A stretch of DNA of 7,436 bases from an uncultured Clostridia bacterium (GCA_947177005.1 CAMWSZ010000138.1:1-7436); one strand, 5' to 3'. Positions 1 through 7,370 are shown, numbered from the stretch's first letter. Numbers and translations are program-made. The notes: generated by a model from the letters alone, not told the origin.

Positions 1-76
1 CAGCCCACTTCCTGCACTGTTTTCACAGCGCCTTTCCTTGACTTTGTCGATTTTCACTTACACAAATTTTTACACC
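1..76. mobile_element. Possible end of an IS256-type insertion sequence (partial, runs off the window)
   Basis: No convincing gene is seen in these bases. Read on the minus strand, the segment begins at 76 with GGTGTAAAAATTTGTGTAAG, an AT-rich stretch in which TGTAA occurs twice (on the plus strand TTACAC at 58-63 and 70-75, 12 bp apart). This style of sequence resembles the terminal inverted repeats of IS256/mutator-type insertion sequences. A short imperfect stem (GCACTGT / ACAGCGC, 14-20 with 25-31, one mismatch, 4-nt loop) lies further in. SpaA-like protein similarity on the plus strand starts only after about 77, which fits an element boundary at 76/77. The transposase and the other end would lie outside the window, so neither the partner inverted repeat nor a target duplication can be checked. 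The family call rests on remembered resemblance only; it could equally be decayed non-mobile DNA. Confidence 0.3.
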
Positions 77-246
77 ATGCCGGACGCAGATACCAATGCT
101 TCTCTGGCTGGTGCTAAGTTCCGCATACTAGAGCGAATAGGGAAGTGTTCGGTGACTATGTTACCAACGCTTCCGGTCGTATTGTGATTGCCACCATGTC
201 GGCTAGCCAATTTCCTGAGGTGCATCATAAGCAGGGGAGAGTGTAA
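77..246 (+). pseudogene. Frameshifted remnant of a SpaA/Cna-B type surface-protein domain
   Basis: Two overlapping plus-strand frames each hold half of what looks like one prealbumin-like SpaA/Cna-B repeat, as found in Gram-positive pilins and adhesins. The first frame (from 77) reads DADTNASLAGAKFRILE at 83-133, matching the D-x-D-T-G-x-x-L-x-G-A-x-F start of such domains. The second (142-198) reads EVFGDYVTNASGRIVIATM, matching the following T-(D/N)-x-x-G-x-I-x-I strand. Loss of one base at about 133-141 would join them. After 198 the expected Y-x-(V/L)-x-E-T-x-A-P-x-G-Y ending is absent, and the frame stops with TAA at 244-246. With no start region, signal peptide, LPxTG anchor or intact frame, this is a dead fragment of a larger gene. 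It converges on the recombinase gene, whose stop codon lies 3 bp away. The domain assignment comes from motif recognition only. Confidence 0.5.
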
Positions 247-249
247 GGC

Positions 250-1251
250 TCATTTTTTCGGTTTGACCTTTCCTAATGGATTCGCCCTTGCCGCAACGCG
301 AAGAGCTTCATTGTCGATATGTGTATAGATTTCCGTTGTATTCAGATGCTCGTGTCCTAAGACCTCCTGGACCGCTTTGACATCCACTCCATTTTGGAGC
401 ATCAGGGTAGCAGCAGTGTGACGAAGTTTATGAGACGAGTACTGTGTACTATCCAGACCGGCTTGGCTGAGATGCTTTTTGACCAGGGAATGAACATTGG
501 AACGGCTGATCCGCTGGTTGCGGGAGGACAGAAAAAGCGCGTTGCGGTCTTTGCCGTCAATGGGACGGCGTACGGCAAGGTACTGCTCTAACGCCTCTTT
601 GCAGGCGTCGTTAAGATAGACGATGCGGACTTTGTTACCTTTGCCCAGAACGCGCAGGGCATCCTCCTGAATATCTGTCAGGTTTAGCCCGATCAGTTCG
701 GAAATACGCAGGCCGCAGTTGAGAAAAATCGTCAGGATACAGTAATCCCGCTCGCGGTTAGGACCGTCAACACTGTTAAGAAGCTCAATACTTTCATCTA
801 AAGTAAGATATTTAGGCAAAGTTTTCTTTAATTTCGGAGAATCCAAATCCTTGATCGGATTATCTTCCACTAAATGAACCTTATTTGTAAGATAATTGTA
901 AAATGAACGCAGAGTTGCTATTTTACGTGCCCGGGTAGTTGCCGACAGCCCATATTCCGTGCGGTCGCTGTTTGGCTGCTGCGCACGGTTACGGCTGAGA
1001 TAGGTCAGGTAGCCGTAAATATCAGTTAGAGTAATACTGCGGATAAAGCCGATATCGATATCCATGATGGATATTTCATCCCATGGCGTATTGCGAAGAG
1101 AACTGTTGCGAATCTGCTTCATGTAGCGGAAAAAATTCCGCAGGTCCAGAAAGTATTCGTCCACAGTTTTCTGTGAGTGAGATTTTATATTTTCGTGGTA
1201 GGATAAGAAATCACAGAGAATTTGCGGAGCATGTTCACGATAACTTGTCAT
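250..1251 (-). CDS. xerC: Tyrosine recombinase, XerC/XerD-like
   Basis: This 333-aa protein is a site-specific tyrosine recombinase, which cuts and rejoins DNA through a covalent 3'-phosphotyrosine intermediate. Residues about 8-125 form the helical SAM-like core-binding domain (FLSYHENIKSHSQKTVDEY is typical of Xer proteins), and about 145-325 form the catalytic domain. All active-site residues are present: R182 (GLRISEL), K204 (LGKGNK), H274 and R277 (HKLRHTAA), H300 (LGHEHL) and nucleophile Y309 (EIYTHI). It is about 30 residues longer than E. coli XerC, the extra length lying in the N-terminal domain (about 48-100), as in many Clostridia homologues. It appears intact. A chromosome-dimer resolution role is the likely default, but XerC, XerD and an element-borne integrase cannot be told apart by sequence alone, and no dif site was recognised here. 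The ATG at 1251 fits the family N-terminus, yet no Shine-Dalgarno sequence precedes it. It is co-directional with the polC operon, 162 bp downstream of it. Confidence 0.92.
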   Translation of the reverse strand: MTSYREHAPQILCDFLSYHENIKSHSQKTVDEYFLDLRNFFRYMKQIRNSSLRNTPWDEISIMDIDIGFIRSITLTDIYGYLTYLSRNRAQQPNSDRTEYGLSATTRARKIATLRSFYNYLTNKVHLVEDNPIKDLDSPKLKKTLPKYLTLDESIELLNSVDGPNRERDYCILTIFLNCGLRISELIGLNLTDIQEDALRVLGKGNKVRIVYLNDACKEALEQYLAVRRPIDGKDRNALFLSSRNQRISRSNVHSLVKKHLSQAGLDSTQYSSHKLRHTAATLMLQNGVDVKAVQEVLGHEHLNTTEIYTHIDNEALRVAARANPLGKVKPKK

Positions 1252-1281
1252 TAGTAGTTTGGTGGATATAGATAAGATTTA

Positions 1282-1299
1282 ATTCTATAACTATAGAAT
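1282..1299. repeat. Short palindrome in the leader of the recombinase gene
   Basis: ATTCTATAACTATAGAAT has two perfect 8-bp arms (1282-1289 and 1292-1299) separated by 2 bp, and lies 31 bp upstream of the recombinase ATG at 1251. With so short a spacer it is more likely a protein-binding site or a coincidental AT-rich palindrome than an RNA hairpin. On the minus strand it contains TATAGT and TATAGAAT, which resemble -10 boxes, and TTGATT and TTGGTA lie upstream, but no pair shows a standard 16-18 bp spacing, so I do not call a promoter. Autoregulation of the recombinase gene through this site is only a possibility. Confidence 0.35.
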
Positions 1300-1328
1300 C
1301 AAAATAGGATTACCAACCGGTATCTATT

Positions 1329-1405
1329 AAAAACCGGGAAAACCCTCCTCTTAATTGAACAAAATTTTTATTTTGTTCAATTAATACAATATCCCGCCTT
1401 TTCCC
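1329..1405 (-). terminator. Inverted-repeat structure after polC, possible operon terminator
   Basis: The gap after polC holds a perfect 15-bp inverted repeat, TTAATTGAACAAAAT at 1351-1365 and its complement at 1370-1384, with a 4-nt loop. Only two of the 15 pairs are G-C. On the minus strand the stem is followed by GAGGAGGG rather than a T-run, so it is not a textbook rho-independent terminator. A second pair of arms flanks it: GGGAAAA (minus strand, 1405-1399) can pair with TTTTCCC (1342-1336), and GGTTTTT follows at 1335-1329, so the larger structure does end in a T-run. AGGAGGG also occurs as a direct repeat on either side (minus strand of 1343-1349 and 1403-1409), with no start codon suitably placed after either copy. 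Its position just after polC supports transcription termination or mRNA 3'-end protection. Confidence 0.45.
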
Positions 1406-1413
1406 TCCTTTTA

Positions 1414-4400
1414 TCAAAACAAAGTAATCTGACTGGTATCCGCCAGTCCTGCAAACGCGCCTAGTTTTTTCAGTTGTTCTATATGGGCCTTTGATAGTTT
1501 ATTGCAGCACAACGAAAATTCTTCCACTGATACAAACTCTTTCCCTTTCCTGCTCGCTACGGTATCTACAGCTGCAGTCTCTCCCAGTCCGCGAACGGCG
1601 GTAAATGGAGGAATCAACGCATTACCTTTAATCACAAATTTTGTCGCTTCCGACTCATAGATATTGATGGTTTCAAACCGAAAGCCCCGCAGATAAAATT
1701 CATAACAGACTTCCAGCGTAACCGCCAGATCCTGCTCAACAGCTGCCGCGTTTTTATTGTCCCAGATAGACAAAAGCTTTTTTTTCACGGCGTCCAGCCC
1801 TGCACAGCAATATTCCGCGTCAAACGCCTTTGCGCGAATTGAGAAAAAAGCGGCGTAGAAGGCCAGCGGTTTATGGACCTTAAACCAAGCGATTCTGAAC
1901 GCCATCATCACATAGGCAACTGCATGAGCTTTCGGGAACAGATAACCGATTTTTGTCAGCGACTGGATATACCAATCCGGCACATTGTGCTCCCGCATGG
2001 CCGCCTCCCATCCCTCCTCAAATCCACCTGCTTTGACCTTCCCTTTTCGAACCGACTCCATGATCTTAAAGCTCATTTTCGGGTCCAGTCCTTTTGAAAT
2101 CAGATAGAGCATGATGTCGTCACGGCATCCTACAGTCTCCGTAACGGACGCGGTTCCGTCCAGGATTAGATCTTTCGCATTCCCCAGCCACACGTCCGTA
2201 CCGTGGGAAAACCCAGACAGGCGTACCAATGTATTAAAATCTTTCGGCTGCGTATCCACCAGCATCTGCCGGGTAAACTTCGTATTAAATTCCGGAATCG
2301 CCACTGCGCCGGTAGGCCCGAGAATTTTATCGTTTTCAAATCCCAAAGCTTTGCTTGTCGTAAAAAGGCTCATGGTATCTGCATCGTCCAACGGAATCGT
2401 TCGTGCGTTCAAGCCAGTTAAATCCTCCATCATGCGCACCATAGACGGATCGTCGTGTCCCAGCATATCCAACTTCAGGAGATTATCCTCCATACAGTGA
2501 TATTCAAAGTGTGTTGTAATAATATCGCTGTTGGCGGCGTCCGCGGGATGCTGCACCGGGCAGAAATCCTCCACATCCAGATCGTCCGGAACCACTACAA
2601 GTCCGCCTGGATGTTGTCCGGTAGTCCGTTTTACGCCCACACATCCCTGTGTCAATCTGTTCTCCTCTGCGTGGCCGGGATTCAGACCTCTGGCTTCCAA
2701 ATATTTTTTCACATATCCATAAGCGGTTTTCTCCGCTACCGTCCCAATCGTTCCCGCCCGAAACACCTGGGTCTCTCCGAACATCTCTATCGCATGGCGG
2801 TGTGCGCGAGCCTGATATTCCCCGGAGAAATTCAGATCAATATCGGGCACCTTACCGCCGCCAAATCCAAGAAAAGTTTCAAACGGGATATCAAAACCGT
2901 CCTTCACATATTTTGTTCCGCATACCGGACAATCCTTATCCGGCATATCCGCACCACAGCCAAAGGAGCCGTCTGTAATAAACTCGCTGTTTCTGCATTT
3001 CGGACATCTGTAATGGGGCGGGAGTGCATTCACCTCCGTGATTCCGGACATATACGCCGCAAGCGACGATCCCACCGAACCGCGGGAACCTACCAGATAT
3101 CCGTTTTCCAGTGACCTCTGCACCAGCTTCTGGGCCGACATATATACCACGTCGTACTTCCCCAGAATACCTCCGAGTTCCACATTCAGCCTGTCCACAA
3201 TCAGTTGAGGCGGTTCTTCTCCGTAAAGTTCATGAACCTTGTCCCACACCAACTGATTGAGCTCCTGCTCTGAGTTTTCCAGTCTCGGCGGGAACAGCTT
3301 TCCTTTTGGCAGCAGATCAAAGGTTTCCACCATATCGGCAATTGCTGTGGTATTCGTGACCACAACCTCCATTGCCTTCTCCTCGCCCAGATAACTGAAT
3401 TCCTCCAGCATCTCGTCCGTTGTACGGAAATAAATCGGGAGCGGAAAATCACAGTCAGCAAATTTTTTGGAATCCAGAAGGATATGCCGGTAAATCTCAT
3501 CCTCCGGGTCCAGAAAATGAACGTCACCAGTTGCACAGACCGGTTTCCCTAATTCTTCACCCAGCCGGACAACGGTCCGGTTCAGCTCCCGCAGTTCCTC
3601 CTCATCCTTTACATGCCCTTCGCGGATATGAAAAGCATTATTACAGAGCGGCTGAATTTCCAGATAATCATAGAAATCCGCTATTCGCTTCAGCTCCGTC
3701 CAGTCCTTATGCCTCATAACTGCCTGAAAAACCTCGCCCGCTTCGCAGGCTGCACCGATAATCAAACCCTCCCGGTGAGCTATCAGTTCATCTTTAGGAA
3801 TGATTGGAAAACGCTTGAAATATTTCAGATTTGAGAGGGAAACCAACTGGTACAAATTCTTCAGACCAGTCTTGTTTTTCGCCAGCAAAATAATATGCTT
3901 TGGTTTTCTGTTTGCAGTCCCTTTTTTTCGGAGCTGCGGCATTACGGGGTTAATCGCTTGAATAGAATGGACATCCAATTCCTCCGCCAGCTTCTGAAAA
4001 AAGAACGGCAAAAACAAACCGCATGTCTCCGCGTCGTCCTCTGCCCGATGATGCTGAAACGGCGGCAGCCGCAAATATTCCGCAACTGTGTCCAACTTAT
4101 GCTTATTTAGCTGCGGCAGTAGATTCTGCGCCAAGACCAAAGTATCCACATAAGTCGGATCAAAATCCAGTCCCTCCTTCCGGCAATTTTCACGAATAAA
4201 ACCGATATCAAATTCCGCATTATGAGCTGCGAGTGGACGTTCCCCCGCAAACTGCAAAAAAGCTGTCAGAGCTTCTTTTGGTTTCGGAGCGCCTTCCAAC
4301 ATCGCATCTGTAATATTGGTTTTCGAGATAATTTCCTGGGACAAATGACGTCCGGGATCGACAAAGGTCTGGAAGCGTTTCTCTACCTTTCCGTCTTTTA

Positions 4401-5388
4401 TCACAACCGCTCCAATTTCTGTAATGGCATCTAACTTTACAGAGGTTCCTGTTGTTTCCAGATCTACTGCGACAAATTCATCTGTAAAGTGAAAATCCTT
4501 GCTTCCGTAGACTGCCAAACTGTCATCCAGATTGTTGAGGTAGTACCCCTCCATGCCATACAAAAGTTTAATATTTTTCGCGGAATGCCAAGCATCTGGA
4601 AATCCTTGTACCACGCCGTGGTCAGTAATCGCAATTGCCGGATGCCCCCAGGCCTCCGCCCTTTTCACAAGATTCCCTTCCGGACCCGCCTTCGGATTCA
4701 GGGACGACAGCGCGTCCATATTTGAAAATGTGGTATGTGCATGAAGCTCCACCCGCTTGACCGGTGCAGTGTCCTGCCGTATCTCATGGGGATAAGTACA
4801 AATATTTTTCGGTTCCAGCTCTATGTCACTGCCGTCCCTGCTTGGTTTTATGGTCCCCTGCACCTTGAGCCACATCCCAGATTTAATATTCTGCTTCAGC
4901 AGGCTCTTATCTTCCTTTTTCAGGAACTTAACCACATGTACAGATGTCTGAAAATCGGTCATATCAAATGTAAGGAGAAATCCCCCCTTGCGCGTCTCGC
5001 GGAAATCAGTAGCAAACACCTTCCCCGCCACGATAATCATATTCCCTGTTTCGGAGTCCAAACCCTCCATAGGCCGGACAGACCCACGAATGGAACTGCC
5101 CATATATATTTCTCCTGCCTCGTTTTTTTTCTTTCCCGCTGTCTGCTTCGGAGCTTCTACTGTCTGCCGGATTAATACTTCCTGCAAGTCATACGCCTTT
5201 TCAACCGCAGACGCCAGCTTTTCTTTTCCGTCCTTCAGGTCTTCACGCACAGTCAGTGCCAGTGACATGCGTCTCCGCTCCTTTTCCAGTTCTGCGGCGG
5301 TCAGATACGCACCGTCCATTTGTACCCGCAAATCATAGTCAAGCTGCAACGAATGAAACAATTCAAAAAAAGGTATTATCTGTGCCAT
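1414..5388 (-). CDS. polC: DNA polymerase III alpha subunit, PolC type
   Basis: This is the main replicative DNA polymerase of low-GC Gram-positive bacteria, with built-in 3'-5' proofreading. In the 1324-aa product, residues 1-95 are a reduced N-terminal domain and 117-200 an OB fold. About 210-300 and 495-640 are the two halves of the PHP domain (H216, H218, D256, H257, D622, H624). About 303-470 is the inserted DEDDh exonuclease (D309, E311, D394, H447, D452, all present). A zinc-binding loop (C795, C798, C820, C823) and GSRGSVGSS at 767-775 precede the catalytic core, with aspartates D849 and D851 (PDIDLNFS) and D974 (KLDMLGHDD), and TTGQHPGG at 922-929. A helix-hairpin-helix region (about 1259-1312) follows, and the C-terminus SQITLF fits a beta-clamp-binding motif. 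B. subtilis PolC is about 1437 aa; the deficit lies almost wholly before the OB fold. A 6-7 residue insertion sits after MDA225-227 in the PHP domain. The gene follows ispG by 30 bp, has GGAAGAGG 11 bp before its ATG, and is frame-intact. Confidence 0.98.
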   Translation of the reverse strand: MAQIIPFFELFHSLQLDYDLRVQMDGAYLTAAELEKERRRMSLALTVREDLKDGKEKLASAVEKAYDLQEVLIRQTVEAPKQTAGKKKNEAGEIYMGSSIRGSVRPMEGLDSETGNMIIVAGKVFATDFRETRKGGFLLTFDMTDFQTSVHVVKFLKKEDKSLLKQNIKSGMWLKVQGTIKPSRDGSDIELEPKNICTYPHEIRQDTAPVKRVELHAHTTFSNMDALSSLNPKAGPEGNLVKRAEAWGHPAIAITDHGVVQGFPDAWHSAKNIKLLYGMEGYYLNNLDDSLAVYGSKDFHFTDEFVAVDLETTGTSVKLDAITEIGAVVIKDGKVEKRFQTFVDPGRHLSQEIISKTNITDAMLEGAPKPKEALTAFLQFAGERPLAAHNAEFDIGFIRENCRKEGLDFDPTYVDTLVLAQNLLPQLNKHKLDTVAEYLRLPPFQHHRAEDDAETCGLFLPFFFQKLAEELDVHSIQAINPVMPQLRKKGTANRKPKHIILLAKNKTGLKNLYQLVSLSNLKYFKRFPIIPKDELIAHREGLIIGAACEAGEVFQAVMRHKDWTELKRIADFYDYLEIQPLCNNAFHIREGHVKDEEELRELNRTVVRLGEELGKPVCATGDVHFLDPEDEIYRHILLDSKKFADCDFPLPIYFRTTDEMLEEFSYLGEEKAMEVVVTNTTAIADMVETFDLLPKGKLFPPRLENSEQELNQLVWDKVHELYGEEPPQLIVDRLNVELGGILGKYDVVYMSAQKLVQRSLENGYLVGSRGSVGSSLAAYMSGITEVNALPPHYRCPKCRNSEFITDGSFGCGADMPDKDCPVCGTKYVKDGFDIPFETFLGFGGGKVPDIDLNFSGEYQARAHRHAIEMFGETQVFRAGTIGTVAEKTAYGYVKKYLEARGLNPGHAEENRLTQGCVGVKRTTGQHPGGLVVVPDDLDVEDFCPVQHPADAANSDIITTHFEYHCMEDNLLKLDMLGHDDPSMVRMMEDLTGLNARTIPLDDADTMSLFTTSKALGFENDKILGPTGAVAIPEFNTKFTRQMLVDTQPKDFNTLVRLSGFSHGTDVWLGNAKDLILDGTASVTETVGCRDDIMLYLISKGLDPKMSFKIMESVRKGKVKAGGFEEGWEAAMREHNVPDWYIQSLTKIGYLFPKAHAVAYVMMAFRIAWFKVHKPLAFYAAFFSIRAKAFDAEYCCAGLDAVKKKLLSIWDNKNAAAVEQDLAVTLEVCYEFYLRGFRFETINIYESEATKFVIKGNALIPPFTAVRGLGETAAVDTVASRKGKEFVSVEEFSLCCNKLSKAHIEQLKKLGAFAGLADTSQITLF

Positions 5389-5399
5389 TCTATCAACAT

Positions 5400-5407
5400 C
5401 CTCTTCC
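5400..5407 (-). promoter_or_regulatory. Ribosome binding site of polC
   Basis: The minus strand reads GGAAGAGG 11 nt before the polC ATG at 5388-5386, inside the 30-bp gap after ispG. The match to the 16S anti-SD is moderate and the spacing slightly long. It supports the 1324-codon start, and hence a genuinely short N-terminal domain. Confidence 0.6.
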
Positions 5408-5418
5408 GTTCTTAATAA

Positions 5419-6525
5419 TCACAGTGCCTGAACAGGCGTCATTTTTTCAAGCACATCAGTTAAGCGTTCAGTGAGCGAATCTTCCAATGTGATTTTCTCA
5501 ATTTCCTCCATTAGTGCATCGACCAACTGCTCCTGCGGGACCTTGCGCAAAATTTTTCCCTTCCGGAACACAAGCCCCTCACCTTTCCCGCCGGCGATAC
5601 CCACATCTGCCGACGCCGCTTCCCCGGGACCGTTCACCGCACAGCCCATAACCGCTACGGTAACCGGCAGACGGCAGCCGGACAGACGGCGCTCTACCTC
5701 TTCCGCAATCGGGATTAAATCGATATTGGTCCGGCCGCATGTAGGACAGGAAATCAAATTTGGCACGTCCTGACGCAGTCCTGACGCCCGAAGAATTTTT
5801 TTTGCCGCGAAAATCTCCTCAACAGGATCGGCAGTCAGCGTCACACGCATAGTATCCCCAATGCCCAGGCACAACAGTCCACCGATACCCATAGCGGATT
5901 TAATCATTCCCATAGACAGCGTGCCTGCCTCGGTTACACCCAAATGGAGCGGATATGAACACTGTTCGCTCAGCAGACGGTAGGCGTGGATTGTCACAGG
6001 CACTGACGAGCACTTGACAGAGATACAGATATCATCAAAGCCGAATTTCTCCAGCAGCGCTGCATGACCTAGTGCGCTTTCAACCAGTGCCTCCGCTGTA
6101 GCGCCGCCGTATTTTTCTCTCAAATCCTTTTCCAAAGAGCCGCCGTTTACGCCAATCCGAATGGGAATCTTTCTTTCACGACAGGCGTCAGCAACCATTT
6201 TTACATGCACTTCCCCGCCGATATTGCCTGGATTGATCCGTATTTTATCCACGCCCTGAGTGGCGCACTCCAACGCTAGCTTATAATCAAAATGGATATC
6301 CGCCACCAGCGGGATATGAATACAGCTCTTAATCTTACCAATCGCTTTTGCCGCCGCCATATCCGGCACGGCAACACGCACGATCTCGCACCCGGCCTGT
6401 TCCAGACGCAGGATCTGCGCCACAGTAGCGGTAATATCATCGGTTTTTGTACTACACATCGACTGAATCGACACCGGCGCACCGCCGCCAACCGGGACAT
6501 TCCCAACATATATCTGTTTTGTCAC
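5419..6525 (-). CDS. ispG: 4-hydroxy-3-methylbut-2-en-1-yl diphosphate synthase (IspG/GcpE)
   Basis: IspG is the [4Fe-4S] enzyme that converts 2-C-methyl-D-erythritol 2,4-cyclodiphosphate to HMBPP, the penultimate step of the MEP pathway for isoprenoid precursors; it acts in the cytosol with electrons from flavodoxin or ferredoxin. The 368-aa length is normal for the bacterial enzyme. The N-terminal TIM barrel opens with GGAPVSIQSMCSTKTDD (14-30) and carries ADIHFD (75-80) and KIRINPGNIG (94-103). The C-terminal cluster domain has the ligands C260 and C263 (SCPTCGR) and C295 and E302 (MGCAVNGPGEA), all present. About 20 residues after the usual end (roughly 348-368) look like a short extra tail. 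The start codon is GTG, chosen because it gives the expected family N-terminus (MTKQIYVGNV) and sits 8 nt after a perfect AGGAGG. It lies 17 bp after the rseP stop and 30 bp before polC, in an apparent operon. No sign of damage is seen. Confidence 0.98.
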   Translation of the reverse strand: MTKQIYVGNVPVGGGAPVSIQSMCSTKTDDITATVAQILRLEQAGCEIVRVAVPDMAAAKAIGKIKSCIHIPLVADIHFDYKLALECATQGVDKIRINPGNIGGEVHVKMVADACRERKIPIRIGVNGGSLEKDLREKYGGATAEALVESALGHAALLEKFGFDDICISVKCSSVPVTIHAYRLLSEQCSYPLHLGVTEAGTLSMGMIKSAMGIGGLLCLGIGDTMRVTLTADPVEEIFAAKKILRASGLRQDVPNLISCPTCGRTNIDLIPIAEEVERRLSGCRLPVTVAVMGCAVNGPGEAASADVGIAGGKGEGLVFRKGKILRKVPQEQLVDALMEEIEKITLEDSLTERLTDVLEKMTPVQAL

Positions 6526-6532
6526 AGCAGCT

Positions 6533-6539
6533 CCCTCCT
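6533..6539 (-). promoter_or_regulatory. Ribosome binding site of ispG, fixing a GTG start
   Basis: The minus strand reads AGGAGGG ending 7 nt before the GTG at 6525-6523. The site begins only 3 bp after the TAA stop of the preceding protease frame (6545-6543), so translation of the two genes may be coupled. It decides the start of ispG, because no ATG is suitably placed nearby. Confidence 0.8.
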
Positions 6540-6542
6540 GTT

Positions 6543-7370
6543 TTAACTAATCAGCTTTCTGACGTCATTGAATGTCACAAAGAGCATCAATCCCATCAGC
6601 AGCGCAAAAAACACCATATTGATAGCAGCCTCATACTGGACTGGCATTTTCTTCTTGAAAATCTTTTCAGCAATCGTAGAGATTACCAAAAAGAGGATAT
6701 GCCCGCCATCTAACGCGGGAACCGGCAGCAGGTTCATGACTGCAAGATTCACTGCGATCATTGCGCCGAAATAAGCGATATTTTCCAGTGCATCCCAAAA
6801 CGTTGCGCTTTGAACTCCAACATCATTAATGGTAGACACAATCCCTACCGGTCCGGATAGATCTGTCACCCCCGCGCTGCCAGTAACCAGCATTTTCAAG
6901 CTGTACCAGACGATCCGCACAAAATCAATCGCATTATACCAAGTATATTTCAGCTTCAGCCCAAGCGTGGCTTCCTGCACTATGATGCTGCGGTAAAGAC
7001 CATAGCCCTCATAGGTTCCGCCGTTGGTACTGTCCGTGTAGGTACTGACAGGCAAATGTTCCAAAACAACCTGCTCTCCCTCCCGCAGCACCACCAAATC
7101 AATCGGCTGACGGTTTGCCAGTGTCAGCAGCAACTCCACATCACTGGTCATATACACACGGGAACCGTTAATGGAATAGAAAATATCCCCCTCCTGAAGG
7201 CTTGCGTGGTTAACGCTCTCAAATTCCGGCGCTGTTCCGCTGATAACAGGAACTGTAAAGCCAGAAGCTTGACAGTTCAGAAACAGGATAATCAAAACAC
7301 CCACCAGAAAGTTCATAACCGCACCGGCGGCAAATACAAATACTTTACCCCAAAACCCCTGGTTATTCAT
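6543..7370 (-). CDS. rseP: Site-2 metalloprotease RseP/RasP-like, C-terminal part after an in-frame stop
   Basis: These 275 codons encode the C-terminal two thirds of an M50 site-2 protease, a polytopic membrane enzyme that cleaves anti-sigma factors and leftover signal peptides within the membrane. Seen here are a membrane segment with the family AG-x-x-MNF motif (about 11-31), a PDZ domain (about 37-108), a segment ending in the second zinc-site motif NLLPVPALDGGH (213-224, with D221 the expected metal ligand), and a last membrane helix (about 248-266). The N-terminal HExxH helix is not in the window. The ATG at 7370 is not the true start: it aligns to an internal position of the family, lacks a clear Shine-Dalgarno sequence, and the same frame continues upstream with conserved residues to the window edge, interrupted by TAA at 7389-7391. 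If that stop is real, any product from this ATG would lack the HExxH site and be inactive as a protease. ispG follows after 17 bp. Confidence 0.85.
   Translation of the reverse strand: MNNQGFWGKVFVFAAGAVMNFLVGVLIILFLNCQASGFTVPVISGTAPEFESVNHASLQEGDIFYSINGSRVYMTSDVELLLTLANRQPIDLVVLREGEQVVLEHLPVSTYTDSTNGGTYEGYGLYRSIIVQEATLGLKLKYTWYNAIDFVRIVWYSLKMLVTGSAGVTDLSGPVGIVSTINDVGVQSATFWDALENIAYFGAMIAVNLAVMNLLPVPALDGGHILFLVISTIAEKIFKKKMPVQYEAAINMVFFALLMGLMLFVTFNDVRKLIS

Noticed and set aside
394..591. Plus-strand 65-codon open frame inside the recombinase gene
   Set aside because: Antisense to the catalytic domain of the recombinase, with no independent support.
1351..1384. The 34-bp inverted repeat as a dif or LexA site
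   Set aside because: The 4-bp centre does not fit the 6-bp spacer of dif-type sites, and the GAAC/GTTC halves are too far apart for a LexA box.
2111..3114. Long plus-strand open frames opposite polC (for example 2455-3114, 219 codons)
   Set aside because: They lie wholly antisense to a fully conserved polC catalytic region, show no recognisable domain and have low-complexity, basic compositions typical of shadow frames.
3201..3536. Minus-strand 111-codon frame inside polC in a shifted register
   Set aside because: Out-of-frame overlap with the conserved PolC sequence; tryptophan- and arginine-rich in the manner of a shifted frame.
4735..5474. Plus-strand open frames opposite the polC N-terminal region and the polC/ispG junction
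   Set aside because: Antisense shadows with no family resemblance; the opposite strand is explained by polC and ispG.
7368..7370. ATG at 7370 as the true start of rseP
   Set aside because: Conserved family residues continue upstream in the same frame, the methionine aligns to an internal position, and no good Shine-Dalgarno sequence precedes it.
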